Assembly (NCBI GenBank): GCA_032717465.1
Contig: CM064748.1
Coordinates: 8,699,392-8,763,391 of the forward strand
Reading direction: 5' to 3'
Length of the DNA stretch: 64,000 nucleotides
Source: Coenobita brevimanus
Taxonomy: Eukaryota > Arthropoda > Malacostraca > Decapoda > Coenobitidae
Shown: one piece after another, positions 17,280-28,838 of the stretch
Layout of the letters: each line of letters begins with the position of its first letter
Position numbering within the stretch: the first letter of the stretch is position 1
Position numbers and translations under genes: made by a program
Notes under the pieces: generated by a model
Told to the model about the DNA's origin: nothing
What the model saw: only the letters and a program-made list of their open reading frames with translations
Database searches by the model: none

Positions 17280-19491
17280 AACCCCCTGGGGGTAGGGTTT
17301 TTTTTTCATGAATACTCCCCCAGTAAACCTGCCTGTCATAAAAGGCGACTAAAAGAGTTGGCGGATGGTTAGTGCCCCTCCCCGGAAAACAGCTAACTAA
17401 AAGGACAAACAATAAGCCTTGGACAAGGACTGACCAAAAGTTGACGAACAAGGACCGGACAAAGGACATGGTTATCGGAACTTGGAATGTAAGGGGAGCG
17501 AATGATGAGGTGAAAGAGAGAGAGAGATTGTTCAGGTGCTTGAGGGTGCGAAAGTTGATGTATGCGGAATAACTGAAACGAAATGGAGAGGTGAGAGTGT
17601 GAGAGAATGGGAGTATGGATGGGGTATATGTGCAGGAGTAGGTGAGAATGAGAGGGCAAAAGAAGGAGTATGTATAGTTGTGAGTAAAAAATGGAAGAAG
17701 AGCATAAGAGAGTATGGATCAGTTGGGTCAAGAATTGTGTGGGTAAGATTGAAAGTTGGAATACAAATGTGGGTGATAGTGTGTGTGTGTTTGCGCCAAC
17801 GCAAGATCATTCAAGCAGAGTGAGAGAAGAGTTGTGGACAAATGTGGAAGTGTGCATGGAAAAGTTTGGAAGGAATGATAGAGTGTTTTTGATCAGAGAT
17901 ATGAATGGTAAAGTAGGGAATGTGAAGATGGATGGAATAGTTGGTGAGTGGGGTGTGCCTGCTGAGATAGATGAGAATGGCAATGCTGGGAGGGGGTTGG
18001 TGATAGCCAATACCCTCTTCAGACACAAGATGATTCACAGGTATACATGGCGAGTGATGAGAAGGGTGGGTGGTGAACTGAATGAAAGGAAGGCAATGAT
18101 TGATTATGTGTGTGTGGATGAAAGGATGCAAAAATGTGTAATGGATGCAAGAGCTTATAGAGGTTGGGGGAGTGGACTTTCTGACCATTACTTGGTGGTG
18201 GCCAGAATCAAGGACCAATTAGGAAGGAGAAATAGAAGAAGGGAGAGACGGGAAGAAAGAGTATTTGGAAGGAGAGTGGAAAGGTTACAAGAGGGTAAGA
18301 AAAAGGCAGAGTATAAGAGAGAAGTGGAGGAATGATTGGGCAAATATGAATTAGAGCAGATGGGGGACGTGGAAAGTGTGTGCAGGATATTTACAGAAGA
18401 AATATGTGCAGCATGTGATGTGATGTGTGGGATGAAGAGAAGATGGAGGGGTGTGCAATGAACAGGGTGGTGGAATGAAGAGGTAAGACAGGCTGTGGCA
18501 CAAAAGCAGAAAGGATACAATGAATGGATAGAAATAGGGGCTTGGAAGAAGTTGAGATGTGGAAGAGAGAGTTATATGGAGAAAGAAAGAGAGAGATGAA
18601 AAGATTAGTAAGCGAGAGTAAGAAGAGAGTGGATGAAGAATTTGGAAGGCATTTGAGTGTAAAGTGGAGAGACTGTAAGGAAATGTTCTGGAAGGAGATG
18701 AAGAGAGTAAGACAGGGTAGCATTCAAGTTAGCAGGGGAGTAAAAGATAAATAATGGTAGATTACTAGTGGAGAAGGGAGAAAAAGTGAGCAGATGGATT
18801 GAACATTTTAAGCAATCGTTGAACATAGAAGATGGAAGTAATGTGAGTATAAGCGGCTTGGGAATGGCTGGGAGAAAGAAGGAGGTGAGAAGACAGGAAG
18901 AAATCAGTAGGATAGAAGTTGTGGAATCAATGAAGAAAGTCAAACTGGGGAAAGCCCCAGGAATTGGTGGAGTGTGTGGTGGTATGCTGAAGCATGGGGG
19001 AGAGATAGTAGTAGAATGGATGTGGAAGATGTGCAGATTGGATTGGAAGTCAGGTATAATTGTTCTCTTGTACAAAGGGAATGGGGAAAAATAAGTGTGT
19101 GGTAATCATAGGGGCATTTGTCTTCTTAGTGTAATAGGAAAAGTGTATGGTAGGATACTTATTGACAGAGTTAAAGAAATAACAGCGGAATTAGTTGGAG
19201 AAGAACAGGGTGGTTTTAGGATGGGAAGAGGTTGTGTAGATCAGATATTCATTCTTAGATCTTTAGTGGAAAAGTTTCTGGAGAAGGGAAAGAAGATGTA
19301 TGCGGCTTTCATGGATTTGGAGGCCGAGGATGAGATGGAGGGATGGGGTGGAGAGGTATATGAGAGAGGGTGGTGTGAGTTGGGAGCAGGGTAGTGAAAT
19401 GGTGGGGGACAGGGCGACATGGAGATGATTTTTTTGTGGCCACCCCGTGCAGGATTGAGGCATCTGGCAATAGATAGATAGATAGATAGTT
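17280..19491 (+). mobile_element. RTE-1 retrotransposon with internal deletion (copy A)
   Basis: The 5' leader (17,282-17,460) is followed by endonuclease starting TWNVRGANDEVKER. An extra GA in the GAGA run shifts the frame at about 17,520. Endonuclease continues as VCGITETKWRGESVREWEYG, then FLIRDMNGKVGN and DYVCVDERM, and GLSDHYLVVARIKDQ (about 18,175). The linker and RT fingers follow (GKAPGIGG, NHRGICLLSVIGKVYGRIL, GFRMGRGCVDQIFILRSLVE). Motif A (AAFMDLE at about 19,300) is fused directly to the C-terminal codons at GGCCGAGGATGAGATGG, removing about 950 bp of RT including FADD. It ends in (GATA)n. The same deletion is present in 59,472-61,697. Confidence 0.88.
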
Positions 19492-20717
19492 TCTGAACAC
19501 GGATTGACTGCAGAGCTAATATATAACGCCGATGAAACTGGGCTAATGCGGCGTTGCTTACCAATATCAACTCTTGCATGTGGCCATGAGAAAGTAGCAG
19601 TTGGATTCAAACAAAATAAGGATAGAGTGACTGTGCTTGTCTGTGCAAATGCGGCGGGTACACACAAACTCAAGCTGCTGGTTATTGGCAAGTACGGTAA
19701 GCCACGGTGTTTTAAAGGGTTGTCTTATTTTGCCTGTTTATTGCAAAGCACAGAATAATGCCTGGATGGACTGTGAAATTTTTCTTTGGTGGTTTCACCA
19801 CGTCTTTGTTCCAAGTGTTAAGAATCATCTTAAGAAAATTGGTAAGCCAGAGGACAGTAAAGTGGTGCTTGTGCTTGATAACTGCCGAGCGCTTCCCCCA
19901 GCTGATCAGCTCGTAAATGGTAACAGTTTTGCATTGTTCATGCCACTCAGTATTACCAGCCTTGTTTAACCCATGGACCAGGACGTCATTCAAGACATCA
20001 AGATGTTGTACACGCGGGACTTTATGCGTAAGGTCCTAAATGCTGATGGGAAAATTGGCGAGTTTCGAAAGGAGTTCAACTTAAGAGAAGCCATTCACAC
20101 TCTGGCAATCGCATGGAAAATTGTGATGAAACAAACCGTCAGTAGGTGTTGGCACAAGATATGGCGTAGGGTTATGACTGAATCCGAAAGCTCTGATGAC
20201 GACGAACAATTTGAGGGCTTCCCGTCCGAAAAAACATCGAGTGAGGATCTTCAGGAGGAGGTATGCGACTTGGCAGGCCACATTGTTCCCCAGGAAGAAG
20301 TTCGGGAGTGGATGAAAGTTGATGAAAATATTCCTGTCGCCCATAATTTCAGCACCGAGCAAATAATAGATGTAGTGATGAACAGAGGAAAAGAAAACAC
20401 CAAGGATCAAGAAAGTGACGAGGAAGAGCCTGAAGAGACTAAAATTTTGTGGAGTGATGGAATAAATGCAATGAACACCGTCATCATGTTTGCCGAGACG
20501 AAGCCATTTTTTTTCCTCACAATCCAATATGTTTCTACAGCAACTCAATAACCAGATGATTACTGAGAGGTGCAATAAAATTAAACAAAGTGAGATTAGA
20601 ATGATGTTCCAGAAAGCTGCACAGCAGTCATCAAAACTGCCACAGCAGCCAGAACCAGTGCCATCCACATCAGCTGTGGATGTGGAGGATGACTGTCCAG
20701 CTGTCCTTCGACTCTAA
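19492..20717 (+). pseudogene. Tigger-2 pogo-type transposase, DDE domain to C-terminus (copy A)
   Basis: Starts at the first aspartate motif ([20 protein letters not shown]). There is a frameshift near 19,735 after RCFKGLSYF. The second aspartate is in [12 protein letters not shown]. The third motif is preceded by a stop (SLV stop PMDQDVI; normally QPMDQ) at 19,969. Then NLREAIHTLAIAWK, an acidic stretch, AWSDGINAMNTV-like sequence, and the end PAVLRL at 20,717. No N-terminal HTH is present: the RTE-1 GATA tail abuts the fragment. KQSEIRMMF near 20,587 resembles a PCNA box. Dead by stop and frameshift, both shared with copy B. Confidence 0.85.
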
Positions 20718-21113
20718 CAATGTTCGTAAGGATGAGTGAGTAATTGCACAATATTTTATCAGTAGGCTGCGGAGTTGCATTATATATTAACTTTATTCAT
20801 ACAAGGTTTCTTGCTCAGAAAAGCTTAGTAGACTAACACATTGTTTCCCTAGTCACTTTTTCCCGCCAGCTTAAGTTACTGAAGTCACTTGCCAACAAAT
20901 ATATCATTCATCTTATCGTATTGGTTTTGTAGTTCTGCTAGCATATGACTGTACTTGAAAATTCTCAGTAAGAGGTGGGATATCAACTGCAAATTGGAAT
21001 ACAGAATTAAAGTTTTCATTGAATGGGCTTCTTAGGAATGAGGGTGGGTGCAGGGAGACGGACAATAGTCAATAAGAAAAAACATGCGTAACCTGCTCCT
21101 GATGACATTCGAA
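20718..21113. other. Noncoding sequence after Tigger-2 (copy A)
   Basis: Probably the Tigger-2 3' noncoding region; no inverted end recognised. Nearly identical to 62,931-63,326. Nothing else seen. Confidence 0.5.
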
Positions 21114-21809
21114 CGTGTGTTCCAGCCAGGTGAGGCCCTTCCATATTACGGTACTCCCGACAACATTCAGACAACGTGTGTTCCAGCCAGCTGAGGCCCT
21201 TCCATATTACGGTACTCCCGACAACATTCATACAACGTGTGTTCCAGCCAGCTGAGGCCCTTCCATATTACGGTACTCCCGACAACATTCACACAACGTG
21301 TGTTCCAGCCAGCAGAGGTCCTTCCATATTACGGTACTCCTGACAACGTTCAGACAACGTGTGTTCCAGCCAGCAGAGGTCCTTCCATATTACGGTACTC
21401 CTGACAACGTTCAGACAACGTGTGTTCCAGCCAGCAGAGGTCCTTCCATATTACGGTACTCCTGACAACATTCAGACAACGTGTGTTCCAGCCAGTAGAG
21501 GTCCTTCCATATTACGGTACTCCTGACAACGTTCAGACAACGTGTGTTCCAGCCAGCAGAGGTCCTTCCATATTACGGTACTCCTCACAATGTTCAGACA
21601 ACGTGTGTTCCAGCCAGCAGAGGTCCTTCCATATTACGGTACTCCTGACAACATTCAGACAACGTGTGTTCCAGCCAGTAGAGGTCCTTCCATATTTCGG
21701 TACTCCCGACAACGTTCAGACAACGTGTGTTCCAGCCAGTAGAGGTCCTCCCATATTACGGTACTCCTGACAACGTGCAGACAACATGTGTTCCAGCCAG
21801 CAGGGATGC
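21114..21809. repeat. 61-bp minisatellite, 11 units plus a partial (copy A)
   Basis: Unit CGTGTGTTCCAGCCAGCAGA, GGTCCTTCCATATTACGGTA, CTCCTGACAACGTTCAGACAA, starting at 21,114, 21,175, 21,236 and so on every 61 bp. A 25-bp partial unit ends it. Units differ at a few positions (CAGCTGAGG early, CAGCAGAGG later; CCCGAC or CCTGAC), so the array has internal subtypes. Copy B has 4 units plus the same partial end. Confidence 0.97.
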
Positions 21810-21989
21810 TTAAGAAATAAATGTTTATGAGCCATTAGCACAGAATAACATTTATTCGCCCTGCAACAATCGGATTGTGATGCTCCACAAATACTTATTG
21901 GTCTTTTTTCAACAGTAGACTCACCTTCTCCACGACGTCTGGTATTTTCAAGAGCGAGCCACCACATGCATTTCTGCGCTGCGTTATCT
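21810..21989. other. Unassigned spacer between minisatellite and LOA-type fragment (copy A)
   Basis: No coding or repeat signal apart from TTATCTATCT at 21,985-21,994, which could be a minus-strand GATA remnant. Counterpart in B 63,592-63,775. Confidence 0.5.
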
Positions 21990-23430
21990 ATCTAAATGCA
22001 GCCTAGGGGCTTCCTACACAGCCTTGTGCACCTTTTACACACATGCAGTCTGCTCGCTGGTCGATTACAGTGCGATCCGTCTCACCAGTCTTACCCCATC
22101 TTTTGCTTGTTCTCTGGAGGTGCTTCAGAATGTAGCTTTGCAGGTTATGCTGGCCACTCCCTGCTGGACACGCCTAGTTAACTTGCGAGGGGAGAGTGGA
22201 TTTCCCTTCCTTGCTCATCGTGTGGCATTGCGGGCGACGGCAGTCACTCTATAACTGGTGCAACGCCGGCCCTTCTTGCCAGTCTCTGTCCTCTTACAGC
22301 GGCTAACAGGTCGGCCCATTGACCCACTGCCCCACCACGATTGTGCTAGGGCCACCACCGCTACTGTACACAACTTGGGTGTTGCACCGGAGGTTTGTCG
22401 TAAACCTGACCTGACTTGTCCGGGGTTCTCTCCTCCATCTCCCTGGACATCTCTCCCTTATACCGTTTTATTTCCCACGGAGACACCACCTCGCCACTCC
22501 TTTCCGACCGTCCTTCGGCAGGAGGGACTCAGTAGGATTGCTGCCTTGCACTCCACAGCATCGGCAGCAAATTACACCGACAGGTCAGTTGGCTCTGATT
22601 GTTCTGCAGGGGTGGTGTTTGCTTGTGGGAACCTTATGGCATCCTGGCGTATCTCCTCGGGGTCTCTGCTTTCCAGGCAGAGCTGGTGGTGCTACTTTGT
22701 GTGCTGCGCCATGCCCATCACAACTGTCTCTGGCGTATGTTTATACATACGGACTCCCTCTCCTCCCTTCAGCACTTGCAATAATTTTCCATCACAGAGC
22801 ACACGGCTTTACTGACCGAAATTTACACCGTGTCTTCCCTCATACAGCAGCAGAGTGGCTCGGTGACTTTTCATTGGGTCCCCGGGCATGTCAGTCTCGC
22901 GGGCAGTGAGCTTGCAGACTCAGCAGAAGGAGCTAGCTTGTTCCCAGTGGTGACTTTTCAGCTTCCCCCTAGTGTCTCAATTGTTCTCTCTGGGGTGGCC
23001 AACATTATTGGCAGGCGCACCAGGGAGGATCATCAACTATGTATCGCCAAGGGCTCTCGATCGGCTGCCTGGTATGCTACGGCTGTGGCCTACACTCCTC
23101 TTCCGATTCCACTGGGCATGCCTAATTATCTCCTTGTGAGACTCCAACGATTGCGTATGGGGTTCCTGTGCTATAGGCAGATTGCTGGCTTGGAGCCTGA
23201 CCCATGTCCCCACTGCCTGTCATGATCTGCTGAGCCTGTCTGCCAGTACATTCTAGATTGCCCGGTCACTGCTCTGCTCTGTGCTCAACCTTGGGGGTTT
23301 TGCTCGATCCGGCAACGACATTGCAGATACGGACAGGGTTGTGGGCGGCACACCTTTCCCTGTCCTCTTACAAACGGTCAGGGATTACCCTCCTCCTTGT
23401 TAACTGATACACCACCACTGACATTGTCTT
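21990..23430 (+). pseudogene. LOA/I-type non-LTR element: RT thumb, RNase H, zinc-knuckle end
   Basis: RT thumb in 22,024-22,254 (SLVDYSAIRLTSLTPSFACS, LEVLQNVALQVMLATPCWTR). RNase H follows at 22,540-22,950: YTDRSVGSDCSAGVVFA keeps the first aspartate (usual TDGS), HTDSLSSLQHLQ gives the middle acidic region, and HWVPGHVSLAGSELADSAE holds the last motif. The C-terminal RLRMGFLCYRQIAGLEPDPC with PHCLS (23,150-23,222) is the usual cysteine motif. Frames shift twice and stops follow 23,225. This is a different subfamily from the LOA-type element starting at 23,505, since its thumb differs. The B copy begins at 63,776 and leaves the window. Confidence 0.8.
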
Positions 23431-23433
23431 AGA

Positions 23434-23436
23434 TTC

Positions 23437-23499
<63 letters not shown>
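23434..23499. repeat. (GT)n microsatellite with one AT interruption
   Basis: About 33 GT units with a single TA break near 23,470. It separates the RNase H-bearing fragment from the next endonuclease. Confidence 0.95.
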
Positions 23500-23504
23500 G
23501 TTAC

Positions 23505-25245
23505 ATTACTATGAGTGTCTCTGACAGGCTCTTCGTTTGCCCGTGGCCCACCTTGTGCGGCAAATATTACACAGCAACAACTACATGCTTGACACTTTTC
23601 TGAGGAACCAGATATTTTCTCTACCCAGGGAATATGCTGGAATATTCTCAACGCCACATCCTGCAGATGGTCATCAGGGTGGCTGTGCCATCTTCCGCTG
23701 TGCTGATTTGCCTTTCATATTTTCCCTGCAGTCTTCTCTCCAGGCAGTGGCAGTTCAGCTGCACCTAGGCATTAGGTGCATAGTGTGTAATACCTGTCGC
23801 CTTCCAAATACTGTTGCCATTTGAGAGAACCTTGATGGATTGATTCACCAGCTGCCATGGCAGTTCATTCTCCTTGAGGATTTGAACGGAAGCCATCCAT
23901 TTTGGGGAAACATGTTATCCAATCCACGACGTTATTTGCTGGTGTCAGTGATGGAGGATTGAGACCTCATTGTCCTCAGTACAGGGGATCCTACACATAT
24001 AGGAGTTCACAGTGGTACTGTTTTAGCTATTGACTTCATTCTGTCATCACCGGACTGTGCACTAGATTTTATGTGGATTGTCTTTGATGTCCATGGCAGT
24101 GACCACTACCCAGTTTTACTACACGCAGCTGGCAGTTCATCCACACCACAGGTTCCCTGTTGGTGTCTGGACTGGACTGACTGGGACCTTTTTCAAGACC
24201 CAAGTGTTCCTCAGTCTTGGGGGTGGAGTTTCATAGTGTTGATGAAGCTGTACTGTGTTTCACCTGTACTCTTTACCAGGCAGGTGTGAGGGCAGTTCCC
24301 AGAACAAGTGGCTGCTCTCTTGATAGGCCTGTGCCATAGTGCAATAGTAAGTGTGCAGCAGTTTGCAGAGCCTACAGAGCTGGATGCTCAAGTTTCCCTG
24401 CACAGGGAGTGAGTTTTTAAAGGTGCAGTTCCACCAAGTCCTTGCAAAATACAGGTGGACCATAAAGAATGGACGGTGTAGCCCCTGGGCAACCTGTGCT
24501 TCGTCCATTAACTCCTCCACTCCTCCATGCCAGGTTTGGAAGGTACAAGGGAAATGTTCATCAAACCCACCAGTGGCCAGGATCAGTAGAGGTATTGTGT
24601 CAGAATCTCAGGTGGTTGCTACTGCTTTTGCTGAACAATTTATACTGTTTCCAGGAGAGAGCCTTCAGCGCCATATTTTGGTGATTGCGGTAGGAGAGGT
24701 TGGGGCTGGGTTTTCAGTCATCGGGGAAGGGGAGGCTTACAACACCTTATTCACTGAGAGAGAACTGCCCGTACTTGCTGCATGGACACAGCTCCAGGAC
24801 ACGATGATATTCCACATGCTGTACGCTATCTAGGGGAGGAGTCCTTGGCCTTGTTCAACTGGAGGGGATGATGCCAACTGGCTGGCACCTGGCAATAATC
24901 CTGATCCCTAAGCCAGGGAAGGACCAGTCCATTGTGTCCAGTTTCTGCACACCCTCTTTGACATTGTACATTTGCAAACTGTTTTTAGAAAATGGTGGGT
25001 TTGTATCTAAATCCCTGTGGGTTCAGGCAGATGTGATCCACTATGGAGAACCATAGATCCACCATGGACAATGTTATTTACCTTGTGGCATCCATCTGCT
25101 CCAAATATGCTTCCAGATACAATCGTGACTTGAGAAGGGGTTTGATGCAGCTTGGTGTGATGGCAGTTTATCAAGTCTCCATTTTTATGGTCTTTGGGGT
25201 TGCTTACCCATTTTTATTCAGAACTTCCTCTTTGACAGGAAGTTT

Positions 25246-25279
<34 letters not shown>

Positions 25280-25360
25280 ATGTGAACTCTTCGCTGTACT
25301 CTGAGGAGGAGGAGGTGCCACAGATGAGTGTTTTGAGAGTAGCATTTTTTGCTGTTGCAG
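23505..25360 (+). pseudogene. LOA/I-type element: endonuclease, linker, first half of RT (copy B)
   Basis: Endonuclease from about 23,537: HGG-like HQGGCAIFRCADLPFIFSLQ, FILLEDLNGSHPFWGN (normally GDFNGHHxxWG, with the first D now E), DPTHIGVHSGTVLAIDFILS and HGSDHYPVLLHA (24,083-24,118), the conserved SDH motif. The linker is open at 24,351-24,833 (SINSSTPPCQVWKVQGKCSS). RT fingers are broken. The palm reads EEEVPQMSVLRVAFFAVAVN up to the TTAA insertion at 25,361. It reads coherently across the A/B alignment point at 24,425. Stops at 23,822 and several later. Confidence 0.8.
25249..25277. repeat. (GT)n microsatellite inside RT (copy B)
   Basis: Allelic or paralogous to 826-861 but about four units shorter. 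Confidence 0.95.
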
Positions 25361-25546
25361 TTAACCCTCTCATTACTGGACGACGCAGACTGCGTCCAAC
25401 CACGAGCAATTACTCAGGATGTGGGCTGGCTCGTGCTTGGCTGAATGCTGGTAGAACCCCCCCCCCTGTTTCTGCACTTGCGGTACTTCTTAAACTTTTT
25501 GTCCTCAGACCCTTGGTTTTGCTTCAATTTCCATGATTTTATTATT

Positions 25547-25795
25547 CCATGTGGAGAGGATGGAGGGTGAGAGACTGATGAGGAGAGTGTGTGTGGGTTA
25601 GGTGGAGGGGAGGAGAGGGAGGGGAAGGCCAACGGTGAGATGGAGGGATGGGGTGGAGAGGTTTATGAGAGAGGGGGGTGTGAGTTGGGAGCAGGGCAGT
25701 GAAATGGTGTGGGACAGGGCGACGTAGAGGCAGTTTGTTTGTGGCCATCCCGTGGGGGATTGAGGCATCTGGCAATAGATAGATAGATAGATATT
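25547..25795 (+). mobile_element. RTE-1 3' tail unit (copy B, first)
   Basis: Counterpart of 1,129-1,376. The tail has intact GATAGATAGATAGAT where A has a GACA interruption. Confidence 0.9.
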
Positions 25796-26239
25796 ATTCC
25801 TTGTAATGTCTAATAGTTGTGCTTGCTTATGGTGTTGCAAAGAATGTTTGGCGAACATAAATTATGCGCTGATTTACACTGTTTTTTATTTCCTTTGTGT
25901 TTTCTCATAGAAATATATGTTTTATGGTAATTGTTACTGAGAAAGAGTTTTATGATGTTTGATTAGTGACATTTTGGTATACAAACATTTCCTGTTGGAC
26001 AGTTTGGGTCGGTTTTACGTTCCACAAAAGGAAATTATCTTTCGGTTGTGCTGCAGTGCTGGAACGGTGTTTTGGACGGCCAGAGTTGTTGCTGAATTAT
26101 TTTTTTCCCTTGCCTTTATTTATGCCTCTATCTGCCTGATTTTGTATTCACTTAGTCTCAAATGGTTGTACTGTACTTGCTTATGGTGAATATAAAATGT
26201 GTTAATTTACCAACTTTCTTTCTTTCTCGTTTCCTCATA

Positions 26240-26803
26240 GAAACCTCAATATAACGGACTTCAATAGTTCAGTATTCGCTTTTGTCGGACTCGAGGATCT
26301 ACCGGACTAAATTGCTGTATATCAGAAAAAGTCCGATAAAGGCAGAAGCAGTGTGGACTGCCTGACCACTTCAGCTGTTTTCACCACAATAAGGTAAATA
26401 AAAAACATGTTTATCAGTGTACGGTACAGTATTATTATATATATTATACCATTTGACCAAACCATACGTGCTCCCTACGTGTCAAGTGGGTTGGTGGAGG
26501 GTTAGTGTCCCTCCCTGTAAAACAAATAACTCAGGAGTCAAATGGCCACCCCATATGGGATTATGGTGTCTGGTAATAGATAGATAGATAGATTATTGTA
26601 GTGAAGTTATAACACAGTATGGTACCACAATGGTAGTTAAAACAGTTTAACAACTGTTCATGCTCTCTGGACTAATGTCTGATACAGTATATCGGAAAAA
26701 GTCCTGTTTAGCAGAGGGAAGTCCGGATGTCGCTTTTATCGTAATTTTGCATTTTTTGGAATGGTTTGGGCCCCAATTAGTCCGTTGTAGTGAGGTCTTA
26801 CTG
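26240..26803. mobile_element. Tigger/pogo-like MITE (copy B)
   Basis: Counterpart of 1,822-2,380. Right end GAGGTCTTACTG plus TA (26,804-26,805); left TA at 26,238-26,239. Contains the mini-RTE. Confidence 0.7.
26488..26594 (+). mobile_element. Miniature RTE-1 derivative (copy B)
   Basis: Same fusion of RTE-1 leader and 3' end as 2,069-2,171, with one extra base at the junction (CTCAGGAGTC against CTCAGAGTC) and one extra GATA. Confidence 0.8.
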
Positions 26804-27201
26804 TATATGTTTCATGGTAAGTTTTACTAATAAAGAGTTTTACAAAATTTCATTAGCTACATTTTGGTATATAAACATTTACTGTTGAACAATTCGGATT
26901 GGTCTTACTTACCACAAAAGGAAATTACCTTACGGTGGTGCTGCGGTGTGGGAGCGGTGTTTGGCTAAATTATATTTTCCCCTGCCTTTATTTATGCCTC
27001 TATCTGCCTGATTTTTTATTCACATAATCTCAGATAGTTGCGCTTGCATATGGTGTTGATAAAAATGTTTGGCGAATATAAATTATGTGCTAATTTATGA
27101 TGTTTCTTTCTTCCATCAAGGGGCGATTTTGTTCGACGCAGCTTGCATTGTCCAGTAACGAGCGGGTGACTTTTGCACCGCTACCCTAACTGTTGAAAGA
27201 G

Positions 27202-27624
27202 TTACTGGCATTGTGGAGATCCTAGCAGAGGGAGTGAAGAGCTTCCTCTTTGTGGATGATGTCTCTGTCTCATTTGCTGCATCCAGTATGTTGGTGGCAG
27301 AGTGCTGGCTGCAACTTGCAATAAATCATTCTGTTACCAGGGCACCGAAACATGGCTTTTAGATTTTCCTCATCTGAGACCATTGCAGTGCACTTCTGCC
27401 AGTTACATGGGGCCCATCCTGACCCATAAATCTGGGCCAAAGGATTGCTGGTATGGAAATGAGGTTTTTAGGCCTCATCTGTGACCCCTGTCTTATTTGG
27501 ATCCCACATTTAAAGCAGATAAAGGCTTCTTGCCTGAAGATTGTGAGCCTTTTAAAGGTTCTAGCTCATACTAGATAGGCTGCTGACAGACATACCCTGC
27601 TCCTGCTCCATCAAGCTCTAGTGT
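27202..27624 (+). pseudogene. LOA-type RT continuation (copy B)
   Basis: VTGIVEILAEGVKSFLFVDD, then SFAASSMLVAECWLQLAINH; motif C present as FVDD. Continues to LLLLHQALVLSNPF, where the CR1-like insertion begins. Counterpart of 2,773-3,215. Confidence 0.75.
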
Positions 27625-28838
27625 TATCCAATCCTTTCAGGATTTTGGCAAAAGCTTTGCCATTTCACTTGACATCTCAAAGACTTTTAGTTGAGTCTGG
27701 TATAAATCTTTAATTTCCAAACTGCCTTCTTATGGCTTCTATTCTTCTATCTGTGCCTTCATCTATAGCTTCCTTTCTGGTCGTTCGATAGCTTTGGTTT
27801 TAGACGGCAGCTGTTCTTCTCCTAGAGTTATCAGTAGTGATGTTCCTCAGGGCTCTGTCCTATCACCAGCTCTCTTCCTTTTTATCATCAGTGACCTAAG
27901 CAGTACATCTAACTCTATCCACTTATACCCTGATGACTCCACCCTTCACCTTTCTGTTCGCTTCCTGCATCGTCCATCTCAGCAATTTGAACAAACAAGG
28001 GATGAGGCTATGGTACGCCAAATGTTTGACTTGGCTCATATCTCTGACAGGGGTAGAAGTAAAGTTGTTTTTAATGCATCAAAAACTCAGTTCTTACATC
28101 TGTGAACCTGACAGTCTTCTACAGGAGTACCCTTCAATTTTTAATAGTATCCAGCTCAATCCTGCATCATCTTTAAACATATTTGTTTTTTTTTTTGTCG
28201 TGGGACTTATCATGGAAAGAACGTATTACATCTCGTGTATAATCTGCGTCGAAAAGATTAGGTGTGCTAAGCTGACTTCGTGCCTTCTTTACCCCTGCAC
28301 AGTTGTTGACCTTTTACATGGGTTTTATTCGTCCCTGTCTGGAGTACAACTCTTGTGTGTGGGGAGGTTCCCCGCATACAGCTCTTCTCAGTAGGGTGGT
28401 GTCAAAGGTTTTTTGTCTCATTAATCCTCCTCCTCTTACTGGCTTGCTTCAACCTCTGTTTCGTCACCTCACTGTTGCATCTTTATCCTTTATCGCTACT
28501 TAAATGGTCACTGCTCCTCCGAACTGTCTGCTTGCATCCCTCGTCTGCTACGACAGGTACGTAGTACCCATCCAGCAACAAACTCTCATCTCTTTTCTGT
28601 CCAGCTCTCTGATGCAAGAGTTTACCATTACTCTCAGTCCTTCATGTATACAACAGGTCAACTCTGGAACTGCCTCCCTTCTTCAGTGTTTCCTAGAGCT
28701 TAAGACCTCCAGTCTTTTAAATGCAGTGTGTCCAGGCATCTCAAAATGAATGATTCTTGAATTTGGCTCTTTGTTATTTTTTTTTTTTGTTTTCTTGGAC
28801 GTAACAGTTTGCGGGCACTTTGCCTTAGGTTCCTTCAG
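27625..28838 (+). mobile_element. CR1-like element, 5'-truncated (copy B)
   Basis: Open at 27,794-28,105: VLDGSCSSPRVISSDVPQGS, VLSPALFLFIISDLSSTSNS, HLYPDDSTLHLSV (motif C decayed from ADD) and FNASKTQFLHL. Thumb: LLTFYMGFIRPCLEYNSCVW, GGSPHTALLSRV. Its 3' UTR (TTTGCGGGCACTTTGCC) runs straight into LOA sequence at about 28,839 with no poly-A, so the tail seen in A is lost or A's was gained. It differs from A far more than neighbouring blocks do. Confidence 0.75.

Larger units (their letters stand above)
25361..27205. mobile_element. TTAA-flanked piggyBac-like non-autonomous transposon (copy B)
   Basis: TTAA at 25,361-25,364; right end GAG then TTAC at 27,202-27,205. Same inverted ends, same nested cargo (RTE-1 tail, duplicated unit, Tigger MITE, mini-RTE) and same host RT as 943-2,776. 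The GGG at the right end has mutated to GAG here. Confidence 0.8.

Noticed and set aside
17393..18723. Long minus-strand frames over RTE-1 (also 59,662-60,934 and 47,686-48,600)
   Set aside because: RTE-1 sense codons are purine-rich (AGA, GAG, GTG), so the antisense is stop-poor. The sense strand carries the recognisable EN-RT motifs.
21420..21770. 116-codon frame as a repeat protein
   Set aside because: It is a readout of the 61-bp minisatellite in cycling phases, with no start context or neighbours to support a gene.
23400..23657. Thr/His-repeat frame on the minus strand
   Set aside because: Translation of the (GT)n microsatellite.
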